In this document: positions 54,154 to 61,128 of the stretch, in pieces
Position numbering within the stretch: the first letter of the stretch is position 1
Layout of the letters: every line of letters starts with the position of its first letter
DNA from: Umezawaea endophytica
Lineage (GTDB): Bacteria; Actinomycetota; Actinomycetes; Mycobacteriales; Pseudonocardiaceae
Reading direction: 5' to 3'
DNA: 64,000 nucleotides
Assembly: GCF_025061645.1 (NCBI RefSeq)
Contig: NZ_JANYMP010000010.1
Coordinates: 160,141-224,140, forward strand
The notes under the pieces: generated by a model
What the model was told of the DNA's origin: nothing
Databases searched by the model: none
What the model saw: only the letters and a program-made list of their open reading frames with translations
Position numbers and translations under genes: made by a program

Positions 54154-55032
54154 ATGACCGGATCGCTTGGCGTGGCACTGGAAGAACTCGACCTCCCCTC
54201 CGCGGACCTCGGTGTCCACACCGGACTGGCCGGGTTCGGCGACGCGTGGCTCACCGGCCGCTCGGAAGGGCGGCTCCGCTACGCGGAGGAGGGCGGGTTC
54301 CTGTTCGTCAGCGCGGTCGTCCCGCCGTCGGTGCGGTACGCGGAAGCCGTGCGGGCGCTGTACGCGGAGCTGTTCGCGCTGACCAAGCGGGTCGGGTACC
54401 CGACGATCTGCCGCCTGTGGCACTACATCGGCCGCATCAACGGCACCACCGCGGACGGCCTGGAGACCTACCGAGACTTCTGCGTCGGCCGCGCGCTGGC
54501 GTTCGAGGAGGTCGGGGCGACCATGCCCGCCGCGAGCGCCGTCGGCTCCGCGCACGAGGGCGTCAGCGTGTGCCTGCTCGCCACCCGCGCGGGCGCGCTG
54601 ACCGCGATCGAGAACCCCCTCCAGGTGCCCGCCTACCGCTACCCCGGCCAGCACGGGCCGAAGTCGCCGTCGTTCTCCCGCGCCACCTACCTGCGCCAGG
54701 ACGCGGGCGGCACCCTCTTCCTGTCCGGTACCGCCAGCATCCTCGGCCACGAGACCGCGCACCCCGGCGACCTGGCCGGGCAGCTCGCGACGACGTTCGG
54801 CAACGTCGAGGCCGTCGTCCACGAGCGCAACCTCGCCAGGCACGGCGTCGACGCGGGCTTCGGCCTGGCCGACTTCGACCGCGTGACGGCGTACGTCCGG
54901 CACGCCGACGACCTGGCCGCCGTGGAGGCGTCCTGCCGGGCCGCGTTCGGCGCGGGCACGGCGGTCCGGCTGCTCAGGGCGGACCTGTGCCGGTCGGACC
55001 TGCTGGTGGAGGTCGAGGGCGTGATCACCTGA
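54154..55032 (+). CDS. FkbO/Hyg5-type chorismatase
   Basis: About 292 residues. It aligns by eye with FkbO: 'RYAEEGGFLFVSAVV', 'YPTICRLWHYIGRINGTTADGLETYRDFCVGRALAFEE', 'MPAASAVG', 'YPGQHGPKSPSFSRATY', 'LFLSGTASILGHETAHPGD' and the C-terminal 'LLVEVEGVIT', whose glutamates (E286, E288) include the catalytic acid. It would cleave chorismate to pyruvate plus either 3-hydroxybenzoate (Hyg5 type) or a dihydroxycyclohexadiene carboxylate (FkbO type). The Gly in 'LSGTAS' hints at the Hyg5 type. Start uncertain (GTG 54100 or ATG 54136 also open). Unusual in standing apart from any polyketide synthase. Confidence 0.88.
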   Translation: MTGSLGVALEELDLPSADLGVHTGLAGFGDAWLTGRSEGRLRYAEEGGFLFVSAVVPPSVRYAEAVRALYAELFALTKRVGYPTICRLWHYIGRINGTTADGLETYRDFCVGRALAFEEVGATMPAASAVGSAHEGVSVCLLATRAGALTAIENPLQVPAYRYPGQHGPKSPSFSRATYLRQDAGGTLFLSGTASILGHETAHPGDLAGQLATTFGNVEAVVHERNLARHGVDAGFGLADFDRVTAYVRHADDLAAVEASCRAAFGAGTAVRLLRADLCRSDLLVEVEGVIT

Positions 55033-55528
55033 CCGGTGGGCCGTACCGGGCGCAGGCGCCGACGGTGTCCGCGCCGTAGCGCTCGACGTCCGCCTCGACG
55101 TCGAGGTCGCCCTTGTGCGCCAGTACCTCGTCGTCGACCAGGTGCGCGGGCACCAGCCAGCACACCTCGAACTCCAGCCCGTCCGGGTCCTTGCCGTAGA
55201 GCCCCTTCGTCGCACCGTGGTCGCTGGAGCCGACCAGCGCGCCCGCCGCCACCAGCCGGTCCCGGCAGTCGCGCAGGTCCGCGAGCGTCGGCACCTCCCA
55301 CGCCAGGTGGTACAGCCCGACCTGCCCGTTCCCCGCGGTGCTCGGCGCGGGATCGGTGGTCTGGAACAGCCCGAGGTCGTGGTCGTTCGCCGACTCGGGG
55401 GCCTGGAGGAACGCGGACCGCGGTGTGCGGTGCACGACCCGGAAGCCCAGCACGTCCACGTAGAACGCGCTGCTCACCTCGGCGTCCCGCACCCACAGGA
55501 CGGCGTGGTTCAAGCCGCGGATCGGCAC
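55025..55528 (-). CDS. VOC-family protein, extradiol-dioxygenase-like
   Basis: A 167-residue glyoxalase/bleomycin-resistance/dioxygenase-fold protein. Metal ligands expected at His of 'LNHAVLWV', His of 'LYHLAWEV' and Glu of 'DPDGLEFEVCW', the pattern of catechol 2,3-dioxygenase-type VOC proteins. GTG at 55528 is preceded by GAGGAGG, which overlaps the LysR stop, so it is coupled to that gene. The 3' end overlaps the convergent chorismatase by 8 nt. Confidence 0.9.
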   Translation of the reverse strand: MPIRGLNHAVLWVRDAEVSSAFYVDVLGFRVVHRTPRSAFLQAPESANDHDLGLFQTTDPAPSTAGNGQVGLYHLAWEVPTLADLRDCRDRLVAAGALVGSSDHGATKGLYGKDPDGLEFEVCWLVPAHLVDDEVLAHKGDLDVEADVERYGADTVGACARYGPPVR

Positions 55529-55539
55529 GGGTGTCCTCC

Positions 55540-56511
55540 TCAACTCGGTCGGGGCAGGGCGAAGTCCGCCCCACCCCGCCGCCACCATCGCGCGTACACC
55601 TCGGACGTGGCAACCAGGCAGAGGTACCGCTGCTCGACCGTGGCGCACAGCTCGTCGACCATGGACGCGATGGGGGAGTCCGTGCGCCAGGCCAGCACCA
55701 GTTCGCGGTAGAGCGGGTTGCCCTCCAGGGTGAGGGTCGCCAGGCCGTCGCGGGCGGTGCCGATGGGGTAGAGCACGCACACGGCGCGAGCGGCGGCCGT
55801 GAGCGAGAACGCCACGTGCGCCTCGGTGGTGAGGTGCGCGATGTCCTGCGCGAACCCGGCCGCCGCGCAGGTCCGCGCGAAGTACTCGTTCATCCCGCTG
55901 TCGTCCGGGTCGGGCATGACCCACTTCTCGTCGGCCAGTTCGGCCAGCGGCACGTCCTCGCGCCCGGCCAGCGCGTGACCGGCGGAGACACCGACGAACA
56001 GGGGTTCGGTGAGCAGCAGCCGCTGCTCGACCCCCGCGGGCGGCGCCACCGGGAAACCGGGGAACCGCCGCAGCACGGCCACGTCCAGCTCGCCGGAGCC
56101 CAGCAGCGCCGTCAGCGTCCCGGTCTCGCGGACCGTGCGGCTGGTGACCTCCTGGCCGGGGTGGGCGTCGGCGAGCGCGTCCACGAGCAGGCTGAAGTGC
56201 TGCGCGGGAATCCCGCCGACCTTGAACGGCGTCCCGGACTCGCGCCGGGCGTTGAGCCGCGCCGTCCGCTCCAGGTCGGTCACCAGGTCCAGCACCTTCT
56301 TCGCGTCGCGGACGAACTCCGTGCCCGTGTGCGTGGCCAGGACACCGTCGGTGGACCGCAGGAACAGCGCTCCGCCGAGGTGCTGCTCGATCCTCTTGAG
56401 CTGCGTGGTCACGGCGGGCTGGGTCAGGTGCAACTGTGCCGCGGCTCTGCGCAGGCTCCCCGATTCGGCGATGGCGACGACGAGTTCGAGGTGCCGGACT
56501 TCGAGGCGCAT
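55540..56511 (-). CDS. LysR-family transcriptional regulator
   Basis: A 323-residue LysR protein. N-terminal HTH ('HLELVVAIAESGSLRRAAAQLHLTQPAVTTQLKRIEQHLGGALFLR') and periplasmic-binding-fold effector domain. It heads an operon with the VOC gene (11-nt gap) and is divergent from the JAMM-NTF2-VOC operon over 212 nt, the usual geometry for LysR control of the divergent genes. Confidence 0.93.
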   Translation of the reverse strand: MRLEVRHLELVVAIAESGSLRRAAAQLHLTQPAVTTQLKRIEQHLGGALFLRSTDGVLATHTGTEFVRDAKKVLDLVTDLERTARLNARRESGTPFKVGGIPAQHFSLLVDALADAHPGQEVTSRTVRETGTLTALLGSGELDVAVLRRFPGFPVAPPAGVEQRLLLTEPLFVGVSAGHALAGREDVPLAELADEKWVMPDPDDSGMNEYFARTCAAAGFAQDIAHLTTEAHVAFSLTAAARAVCVLYPIGTARDGLATLTLEGNPLYRELVLAWRTDSPIASMVDELCATVEQRYLCLVATSEVYARWWRRGGADFALPRPS

Positions 56512-56553
56512 GAGCCGATCCTACGGTCGGTGAACAACCGCTGAACGGGAAGG

Positions 56554-56574
56554 GTTATCGCCCATTGCTATAGC
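56554..56574. promoter_or_regulatory. Candidate LysR box
   Basis: GTTATCGCCC followed by ATTGCTATAGC contains a loose T-N11-A dyad with half sites TTATCG and CTATAG, 43 nt upstream of the LysR start in the divergent region. Confidence 0.35.
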
Positions 56575-56637
56575 GCCATTCCCGTGATCATTTCAGCGTT
56601 TTCCCAGGTGGAAGCCTCGACCCTGACTTTCGGCGGG

Positions 56638-56666
56638 TTGTCGGCGGAAGAGGCGCCGGCTATGTT
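56638..56666 (+). promoter_or_regulatory. Promoter of the JAMM operon
   Basis: TTGTCG (56638-56643), 17-nt spacer, TATGTT (56661-56666); predicted leader about 50 nt to ATG 56724. Confidence 0.5.
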
Positions 56667-56723
56667 TTCGCCACCGATCCCGGACGGTCCACCGGGAATT
56701 CCCGATGAGCGGATTACCCCACC

Positions 56724-57347
56724 ATGCCCGAAGTGCTGGAACTGTGCGACGACCTCCCGAGGGTCGCCGAGGAGCGGTCCGTGCTGTTCTCGGAAACGGC
56801 CTTGGAGACCTTCCTGTCGGCGGCGGCGAAGGAGTACGCGTCCATCACGCCGAACGAGCCGAGATCCTGCTTCGGCGTCCTGCTGGGCACCGGCGCGGAA
56901 GGCGCGTTCCTGGTGGACCGGATCGAGTTCGGCCGCAACGCCCGCACCACCTCGCCCGCCGCCAGGCAGGAGTTCGAGACCACCATCGTCCCGCGCTTCG
57001 GCGCCGCCTACGAGAACCCCGTGCGCGCCTGGTGGCTGGACCCGGCCGACCTGCTCCGGATCTCCCGCCTCGCCGACCTGGTCGGCCTGGACATCCTCGG
57101 CTCCATCCACCTGCACCCGGACTGGCACCGGCTGGGCCCGGAGTCCGAGCGCGGCCGCCCGCTGAGCGACCGCCCGTCCGCGATGGACGAGTACGTGTTC
57201 CGCGGCTGCGGCTGGCCCATCAACGTCGTCTGCTACCTGGAGCGCAGGCACGGCTCGCTGTACTACTCGGTGGCCGCCTGGGACGGCGACTGCCGACCGC
57301 TCCCGCTGCGCGTCCGCGCGTCCGTTCCGGGGAGCCGCGGTGAGTGA
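56724..57347 (+). CDS. JAMM/MPN-fold metallopeptidase-like protein
   Basis: A 207-residue protein. It shows a Prok-JAB pattern: E45 ahead of 'CFGVLLGTG' (catalytic Glu and beta-strand), then 'LGSIHLHPDW' with H129 and H131, then 'SAMD' (S152, D155), giving the zinc triad His-His-Asp. The loop between HxH and SxxD is about 10 residues longer than usual. JAMM proteins cut isopeptide or peptide bonds, often at the C-terminus of ubiquitin-like or sulfur-carrier proteins. No such carrier gene is visible here. Its stop overlaps the next gene by 8 nt. Confidence 0.75.
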   Translation: MPEVLELCDDLPRVAEERSVLFSETALETFLSAAAKEYASITPNEPRSCFGVLLGTGAEGAFLVDRIEFGRNARTTSPAARQEFETTIVPRFGAAYENPVRAWWLDPADLLRISRLADLVGLDILGSIHLHPDWHRLGPESERGRPLSDRPSAMDEYVFRGCGWPINVVCYLERRHGSLYYSVAAWDGDCRPLPLRVRASVPGSRGE

Positions 57348-57726
57348 CGACGACCTGGTCCGCGGCCTCTGGTCCACGATGGCCGAGGGCTGGGCCGCGG
57401 GCGACGCCGCGCGGTTCGCGGCGGTCTTCGGCCCCGACGTCGACTTCGTGACCGTGCGCGGCGAGGACCTGCGGGGCCGGGCCGCCGTCGAAGAGGTGCA
57501 CGCGCGCCTGTTCGCGTCGGCCTTCCGCGACACCAGGCTGGTGCCCAACTTCCTGCTCGTGCGCCCGTTGGCCGACGGCGTCCACCTGGTGCACGTGACC
57601 ACCGGCATCGTCCCGCTCGGCGTCCTCACCCACGCCCAGGCGGTGGTGACCCGCCGCGACGGCGGGTGGGAGATCACCGCCTTCCACAACATGATCCCGA
57701 ACGCGCCGAGAGGAACCACCCCATGA
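57340..57726 (+). CDS. SgcJ/EcaC-type NTF2-fold protein
   Basis: A 128-residue SnoaL/DUF4440-like protein ('LVRGLWSTMAEGWAAGDAARFAAVFGPDVDFVTVRGEDLRGRAAVEEVHARLF'). These small cone-shaped proteins are isomerases, cyclases, dehydratases or oxidoreductase partners in secondary metabolism. GTG start inside the JAMM gene; its stop overlaps the VOC start (ATGA). Middle gene of a fully coupled operon. Confidence 0.88.
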   Translation: MSDDDLVRGLWSTMAEGWAAGDAARFAAVFGPDVDFVTVRGEDLRGRAAVEEVHARLFASAFRDTRLVPNFLLVRPLADGVHLVHVTTGIVPLGVLTHAQAVVTRRDGGWEITAFHNMIPNAPRGTTP

Positions 57727-58100
57727 CCAGGCCCCGACTGCGCCACCTCGCCTTCGTCGTCCAGGACGCGAAGCGGATGGCCGACTTCTACCGCGACCGC
57801 CTCGGGATGGAGGAGTTCCACCAGGACCCGGACGGCAGCCGCTTCCTCACCGACGGGTACATCAACCTGGCGCTCATCCAGCAGCGGCTCGACGGCGACG
57901 TGGCCACCGGCTTCAACCACTTCGGCTTCGTCGTGGAGGACGTCGACGTCGCGGCGGACCACCTGGCCGACGCGGGCGTGCCCCGGCCGGTCGCCCGCGC
58001 CACCGACCGGCCGTTCGCGGAGTACCGGGCCATCGACCCGGAGGGCAACTGGTTCGACCTGTCCGCCCACGGCTTCCTGCCGCCCGGAGTGGGGGAGTGA
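57723..58100 (+). CDS. VOC-family protein
   Basis: A 125-residue single-unit glyoxalase-fold protein. The possible metal ligands are His in 'LRHLAFVV' and 'FNHFGFVV'; the last ligand position reads Asp ('NWFDLS') where Glu is usual. It resembles lactoylglutathione-lyase-like and biphenyl-diol dioxygenase-like members. Translationally coupled to the NTF2-fold gene. It is the second VOC gene of the locus, the other lying behind the LysR gene. Confidence 0.9.
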   Translation: MTRPRLRHLAFVVQDAKRMADFYRDRLGMEEFHQDPDGSRFLTDGYINLALIQQRLDGDVATGFNHFGFVVEDVDVAADHLADAGVPRPVARATDRPFAEYRAIDPEGNWFDLSAHGFLPPGVGE

Positions 58101-58325
58101 GCGCCGCGGCGTGACCCTTGGTGATCGAATCCCCGAGAAGCCTCACGCGCTGTTCAACGGAACTCCCGCCGGGTAGACCGGCCATATCACGCCTCATGGG
58201 GAATGCGAAATGTCGGGAAATGCCCGGCTATCGCACAGCGCTTCCGCTACGTACGGCCGACACCGATGGTTCATCCCGATTCGATATTCGCCGAAACTCG
58301 CGTAATCCCAGGTCAGGGCTCTTTT

Positions 58326-58388
58326 GTTAACGGGACTTCACCAGAATTAACCTGTTAACGAGTTTTCCGCCCGACGGTGGTTAACGAG
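58326..58388 (+). repeat. Three GTTAACG direct repeats upstream of the M23 gene
   Basis: GTTAACGGG (58326-58334), GTTAACGAG (58354-58362) and GTTAACGAG (58380-58388), 28 and 26 nt apart, with a related ATTAACC at 58347. They lie in an AT-rich island about 155-220 nt before the M23 start, in the 442-nt gap 58101-58542. The remainder of the gap shows nothing I can name, and I found no c-di-AMP riboswitch core. Confidence 0.55.
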
Positions 58389-58542
58389 GGGTTGCCGGTA
58401 GCCCTCCACCCCCGCTATCGTCCCCTCCGGTCCATTGTCGAGGTTGATCACGAGAGCGAACAACGAGTCGGACCCCCGACCGACTCGCCGGGTTCCCCCG
58501 CCCGGTCCTGACACGGACTCCCCGAGTACGGAAGGCCAGGTC

Positions 58543-59316
58543 TTGTCCCACCTCCGCTCCTCCGGCGGCCAGGCAGACGTCGGCGCGGCACCCCGAGCCG
58601 CGGCGAAGCACCGACTGCCCCCGCCTCCGTCGTCCCTGCGCGGTCGGATCGTCATCGCCGCGGTCGCCATCGGCGCTTTCGGCGCCGCTGCCGGGGGACA
58701 GACACTCCAGGCGGTCGACGGCGCGAGCACCGACGAAGTGACCCCGCTCGCGAACTCGACCAAGGCCTCCGACAACGCCGCGGCCTTCGGCGTCGGGGGC
58801 TCCGCCCCGGCGGCCCCGCAGATCCTCCAGGTCGCGCGGCAGGTCGACCCCTCCGCCGAGGCGGGCAAGCTCGTCAAGAGCCAGCGCATCACCGAGCAGC
58901 GCGAGGCGGAGGAGGCCGAGGCCCGCCGCCCCAAGCGCGTCGCGCCGACGCGCGGCAGCTTCACCTCCGGGTTCGGCTACCGCGACGGCGCCATGCACTA
59001 CGGCCTCGACATCGCCGCGCCGATCGGCACCCCGATCTACGCCGCCGCCGACGGCGTCGTGATCGAGGCGGGCCCCGCCAGCGGGTTCGGGCTCTGGGTG
59101 AAGGTCGAGCACGCCGACGGCACCGTCACGGTGTACGGTCACATGTACCGCTTCAACGTCCGCAAGGGCCAGCAGGTCCTGGCGGGTGAGCAGATCGCCG
59201 AGGTCGGCAACAACGGCGTCTCGTTCGGCGCGCACCTGCACTTCGAGGTGTGGAACGCCGCGGGCGTGAAGACCAACCCGCTGCCCTGGCTCAACGAGGC
59301 GGGCATCACCGTCTAG
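58543..59316 (+). CDS. M23 (LytM) family cell-wall endopeptidase
   Basis: A 257-residue membrane-anchored or secreted peptidase. Short cytoplasmic N-terminus, one hydrophobic segment (about 35-55, 'IVIAAVAIGAFGAAAGG'), a helical stalk with 'RITEQREAEEAEARRPKR', then a LytM domain (about 140-257) with zinc His in 'GAMHYGLDIAAP' and HxH in 'GAHLHFEVW'. It cleaves peptidoglycan cross-links. TTG 58543 with GGAAGG 7 nt upstream is chosen; an upstream TTG at 58435 has no ribosome site. Confidence 0.9.
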   Translation: MSHLRSSGGQADVGAAPRAAAKHRLPPPPSSLRGRIVIAAVAIGAFGAAAGGQTLQAVDGASTDEVTPLANSTKASDNAAAFGVGGSAPAAPQILQVARQVDPSAEAGKLVKSQRITEQREAEEAEARRPKRVAPTRGSFTSGFGYRDGAMHYGLDIAAPIGTPIYAAADGVVIEAGPASGFGLWVKVEHADGTVTVYGHMYRFNVRKGQQVLAGEQIAEVGNNGVSFGAHLHFEVWNAAGVKTNPLPWLNEAGITV

Positions 59317-59326
59317 GACTCCGCGC

Positions 59327-59371
59327 ACGACTCACCCGCACGGTCGCCTCGACGTGCGGGTGAGTCGTTTT
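59327..59371 (+). terminator. Intrinsic terminator after the M23 gene
   Basis: Perfect 16-bp stem (59327-59342 with 59353-59368), 10-nt loop and a TTTT tract at 59368-59371: a textbook rho-independent terminator. Beyond it the gap to 59569 shows nothing recognisable. Confidence 0.9.
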
Positions 59372-59569
59372 CGGCGCACGGTCGGCGCGCCGGGTGCATC
59401 GCCCGTTCCGTGCTCTGACCTGCTCGTTCGCCTGCGGGACCCGTGCCGCTCGCGCAGTGGTCGTCGGCGTTCGCGGTGTCCGGCGGACGAGATCATCGGG
59501 ACAGGCAACCCCGCTGGCACCTCGGAACGTCATAGGGGAAACACCCTTCCGAGACCCGCGGAGGCCCCC

Positions 59570-60031
59570 TTGCCGACCACCGTGTGCCGCGCCTGCGGCG
59601 GAGCGAGCAGTCCGCTCCGCTGGGCCTGCCCGTGCTGCGTCCTCGCGACCGGTGAGCGGCTCGACGCGATCCGCGAGCACGCCGTCGCGGTCTGCGCGGC
59701 CGGGCCGGTGGACGGGCCCGCTCGCCCCGGCCGCGTCGACGCGGTCCGCGGTGACGGGCTGCCCGTCCGGGTGGACGACGCGGCGCTGGGCGACGGCGAT
59801 CCGGCCGTGGTGGTGCTGTCTGTGCTGGACGTGCTGCACCGGATCGCGCGGTACGTGCGGCGGCACCGCGGCGAGCCCGCCGCGTTCCGCTGCACGATCA
59901 CCAGCGAGGTCGCCTACCTGAAGGCGAACGCCGAGTGGTGCGCGCACCAGTTGTGGGGGCACGACTTCGTGGAGGCGGTGCACGACCTGCACTCCCGCAC
60001 CGCGGAACGGGCGGGCACGCTGGTGCGCTGA
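59570..60031 (+). CDS. Small zinc-ribbon protein of unknown function
   Basis: A 153-residue protein opening with two CxxC pairs ('CRACGG ... CPCC'), a zinc ribbon, followed by a helical region ('VVVLSVLDVLHRIARYVRRH ... AYLKANAEWCAHQLWGHDFVEAVHDLHSRTAERAG'). Such zinc-ribbon proteins recur in actinomycete genomes and phages; I cannot name a function. TTG 59570 follows GCGGAGG by 5 nt. Confidence 0.7.
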   Translation: MPTTVCRACGGASSPLRWACPCCVLATGERLDAIREHAVAVCAAGPVDGPARPGRVDAVRGDGLPVRVDDAALGDGDPAVVVLSVLDVLHRIARYVRRHRGEPAAFRCTITSEVAYLKANAEWCAHQLWGHDFVEAVHDLHSRTAERAGTLVR

Positions 60032-60212
60032 CGGCTCGCACGGACGGCCGGTCGTGTCACCCGTCGGGACCAGCGCGGAGCGGGTGGCAGCCGCGAAAGC
60101 GACTGTGGGTGACGTGCGGGGTCACCTCCAAGGCGCTAGGTCGCTCGCGTCAACCTCCCTATCATGTGAGCTTGCGCACAGTCGGCGTGCAAATGAGACG
60201 CGGGAGGTCCAC

Positions 60213-60236
60213 GTGGCTGCGACGGTCGGCCCGTGA
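60213..60236 (+). CDS. Putative 7-codon leader ORF
   Basis: GTG at 60213, 5 nt after GGGAGG (60202-60207), encodes MAATVGP and stops at 60234-60236, overlapping the GTG start of the next gene (60233) by 4 nt. The strong ribosome site belongs to this mini-ORF, not to the protease start 25 nt away, so translation of the protease may depend on re-initiation. A -10-like TATCAT lies at 60160-60165. Confidence 0.4.
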   Translation: MAATVGP

Positions 60237-60781
60237 TCTCGCCCCCGGTCTGCCGAACTCCTCGCCAGGCCGGACGGAAGCCGGGCCTCGGGTGCGAGGT
60301 CCTGGTGGTGGGCTGCGGGAACCCGTTGAGAGGTGACGACGGGGTGGGCCCGGTGCTGGTCCGCCGCCTGCGGGAGCGGGGCGTCCCCGACGGCGTCCGG
60401 CTCGTGGACGGCGGGACGGCCGGTGCGGACGTCGCGTCCCGGATGCGCGGCGCGGGCCGGGTGGTGATCGTCGACGCCGGTGCCGTCGGGGTCACGCCGG
60501 GGACGGTCTACCGGGTGCCCGGCTCGATGCTGGCGAACCTGCCTCCCCTGCACGTCCTCCACACGCGTTCCTTCCGCTGGGACCACGCCGTCGCGTTCGC
60601 CCGCTGGGCGCTCGCGGACGCCTGCCCCGACGACATCACGGTGTTCCTGGTCGAGGCGGGGAACGTGGCGATGGGAGCACCGCTCAGCCCGTCGGTGGCC
60701 ACGGCGGTGGACGAGGTCGTCACCATCGTCGAACGCGACTACCCGGCCCCCGCACGGGTCGCGTCGGAGCCGGGGTCGTGA
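60233..60781 (+). CDS. Hydrogenase-maturation-type protease (HycI/HyaD fold)
   Basis: A 182-residue peptidase M52-like protein. N-terminal 'VVGCGNPLRGDDGVGPVLVRRLRERG' with the first metal-binding acid (Asp of GDDG), 'VDGGTAGADVASRMRGAGRVVIVDAGAVG' with the second, and a C-terminal 'HVLHTRSFRWDHAVAFARW' with the His ligand position. Such endoproteases trim [NiFe]-hydrogenase large subunits. No hydrogenase subunit or hyp gene is in this window. Its stop overlaps the 70-residue gene by 4 nt. Confidence 0.88.
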   Translation: MISPPVCRTPRQAGRKPGLGCEVLVVGCGNPLRGDDGVGPVLVRRLRERGVPDGVRLVDGGTAGADVASRMRGAGRVVIVDAGAVGVTPGTVYRVPGSMLANLPPLHVLHTRSFRWDHAVAFARWALADACPDDITVFLVEAGNVAMGAPLSPSVATAVDEVVTIVERDYPAPARVASEPGS

Positions 60782-60990
60782 AGCCCGCGAACGACAAGCG
60801 CCCGATCTCCGTGGACACCGCGGCCGAGCCGGAGTACGGCCGCTGGGCGGTGGACGTCCTCGTCACGTTCCCGGACGGCGTCGTGCGGCACCGGATCGAC
60901 ACGTTCGCGACCAGGGCGCGGGCCGAGGCCAGCGCCCGGCTGATCAAGCAGGCGTCCGAGCGCGAACTGCGCGGGCCGCTGCACCTCTGA
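60778..60990 (+). CDS. Hypothetical 70-residue protein coupled to the maturation protease
   Basis: A small basic protein with a beta-rich middle ('GRWAVDVLVTFPDGVVRHRIDTFATRARAEASARLIKQAS') reminiscent of a short dsRBD-like or DUF fold. No known family. GTG start overlaps the protease stop (GTGA), implying a joint role. Confidence 0.75.
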   Translation: MKPANDKRPISVDTAAEPEYGRWAVDVLVTFPDGVVRHRIDTFATRARAEASARLIKQASERELRGPLHL

Positions 60991-61128
60991 CGCCGTAGCA
61001 GGTGTCGCCACGCGGGTCAATGGCACGTGCTGGACCACCGGGACGCCCGCCAAGGGGATCGTTCCGCGCCCGCCGTCCCGAGAAGCTGAGCAGGTCCGAA
61101 CAACGGCCTCCAGCAAGGGATTCCCACC

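Noticed and set aside
56584-56723. Proline-rich frame (GTG 56584) upstream of the JAMM gene, considered as a RiPP precursor
   Set aside because: It has no ribosome site, contains the predicted promoter, has low third-position GC and runs without a stop 440 nt into the JAMM gene in another frame.
54100-58100. Part of a polyketide gene cluster, as for other chorismatases
   Set aside because: No PKS, NRPS, acyl carrier or CoA ligase gene occurs in the surrounding sequence of the window.
58101-58542. c-di-AMP (ydaO) riboswitch before the M23 gene
   Set aside because: Such riboswitches are common before actinomycete wall-peptidase genes, but I could not find the conserved core segments; only GTTAACG repeats are present.
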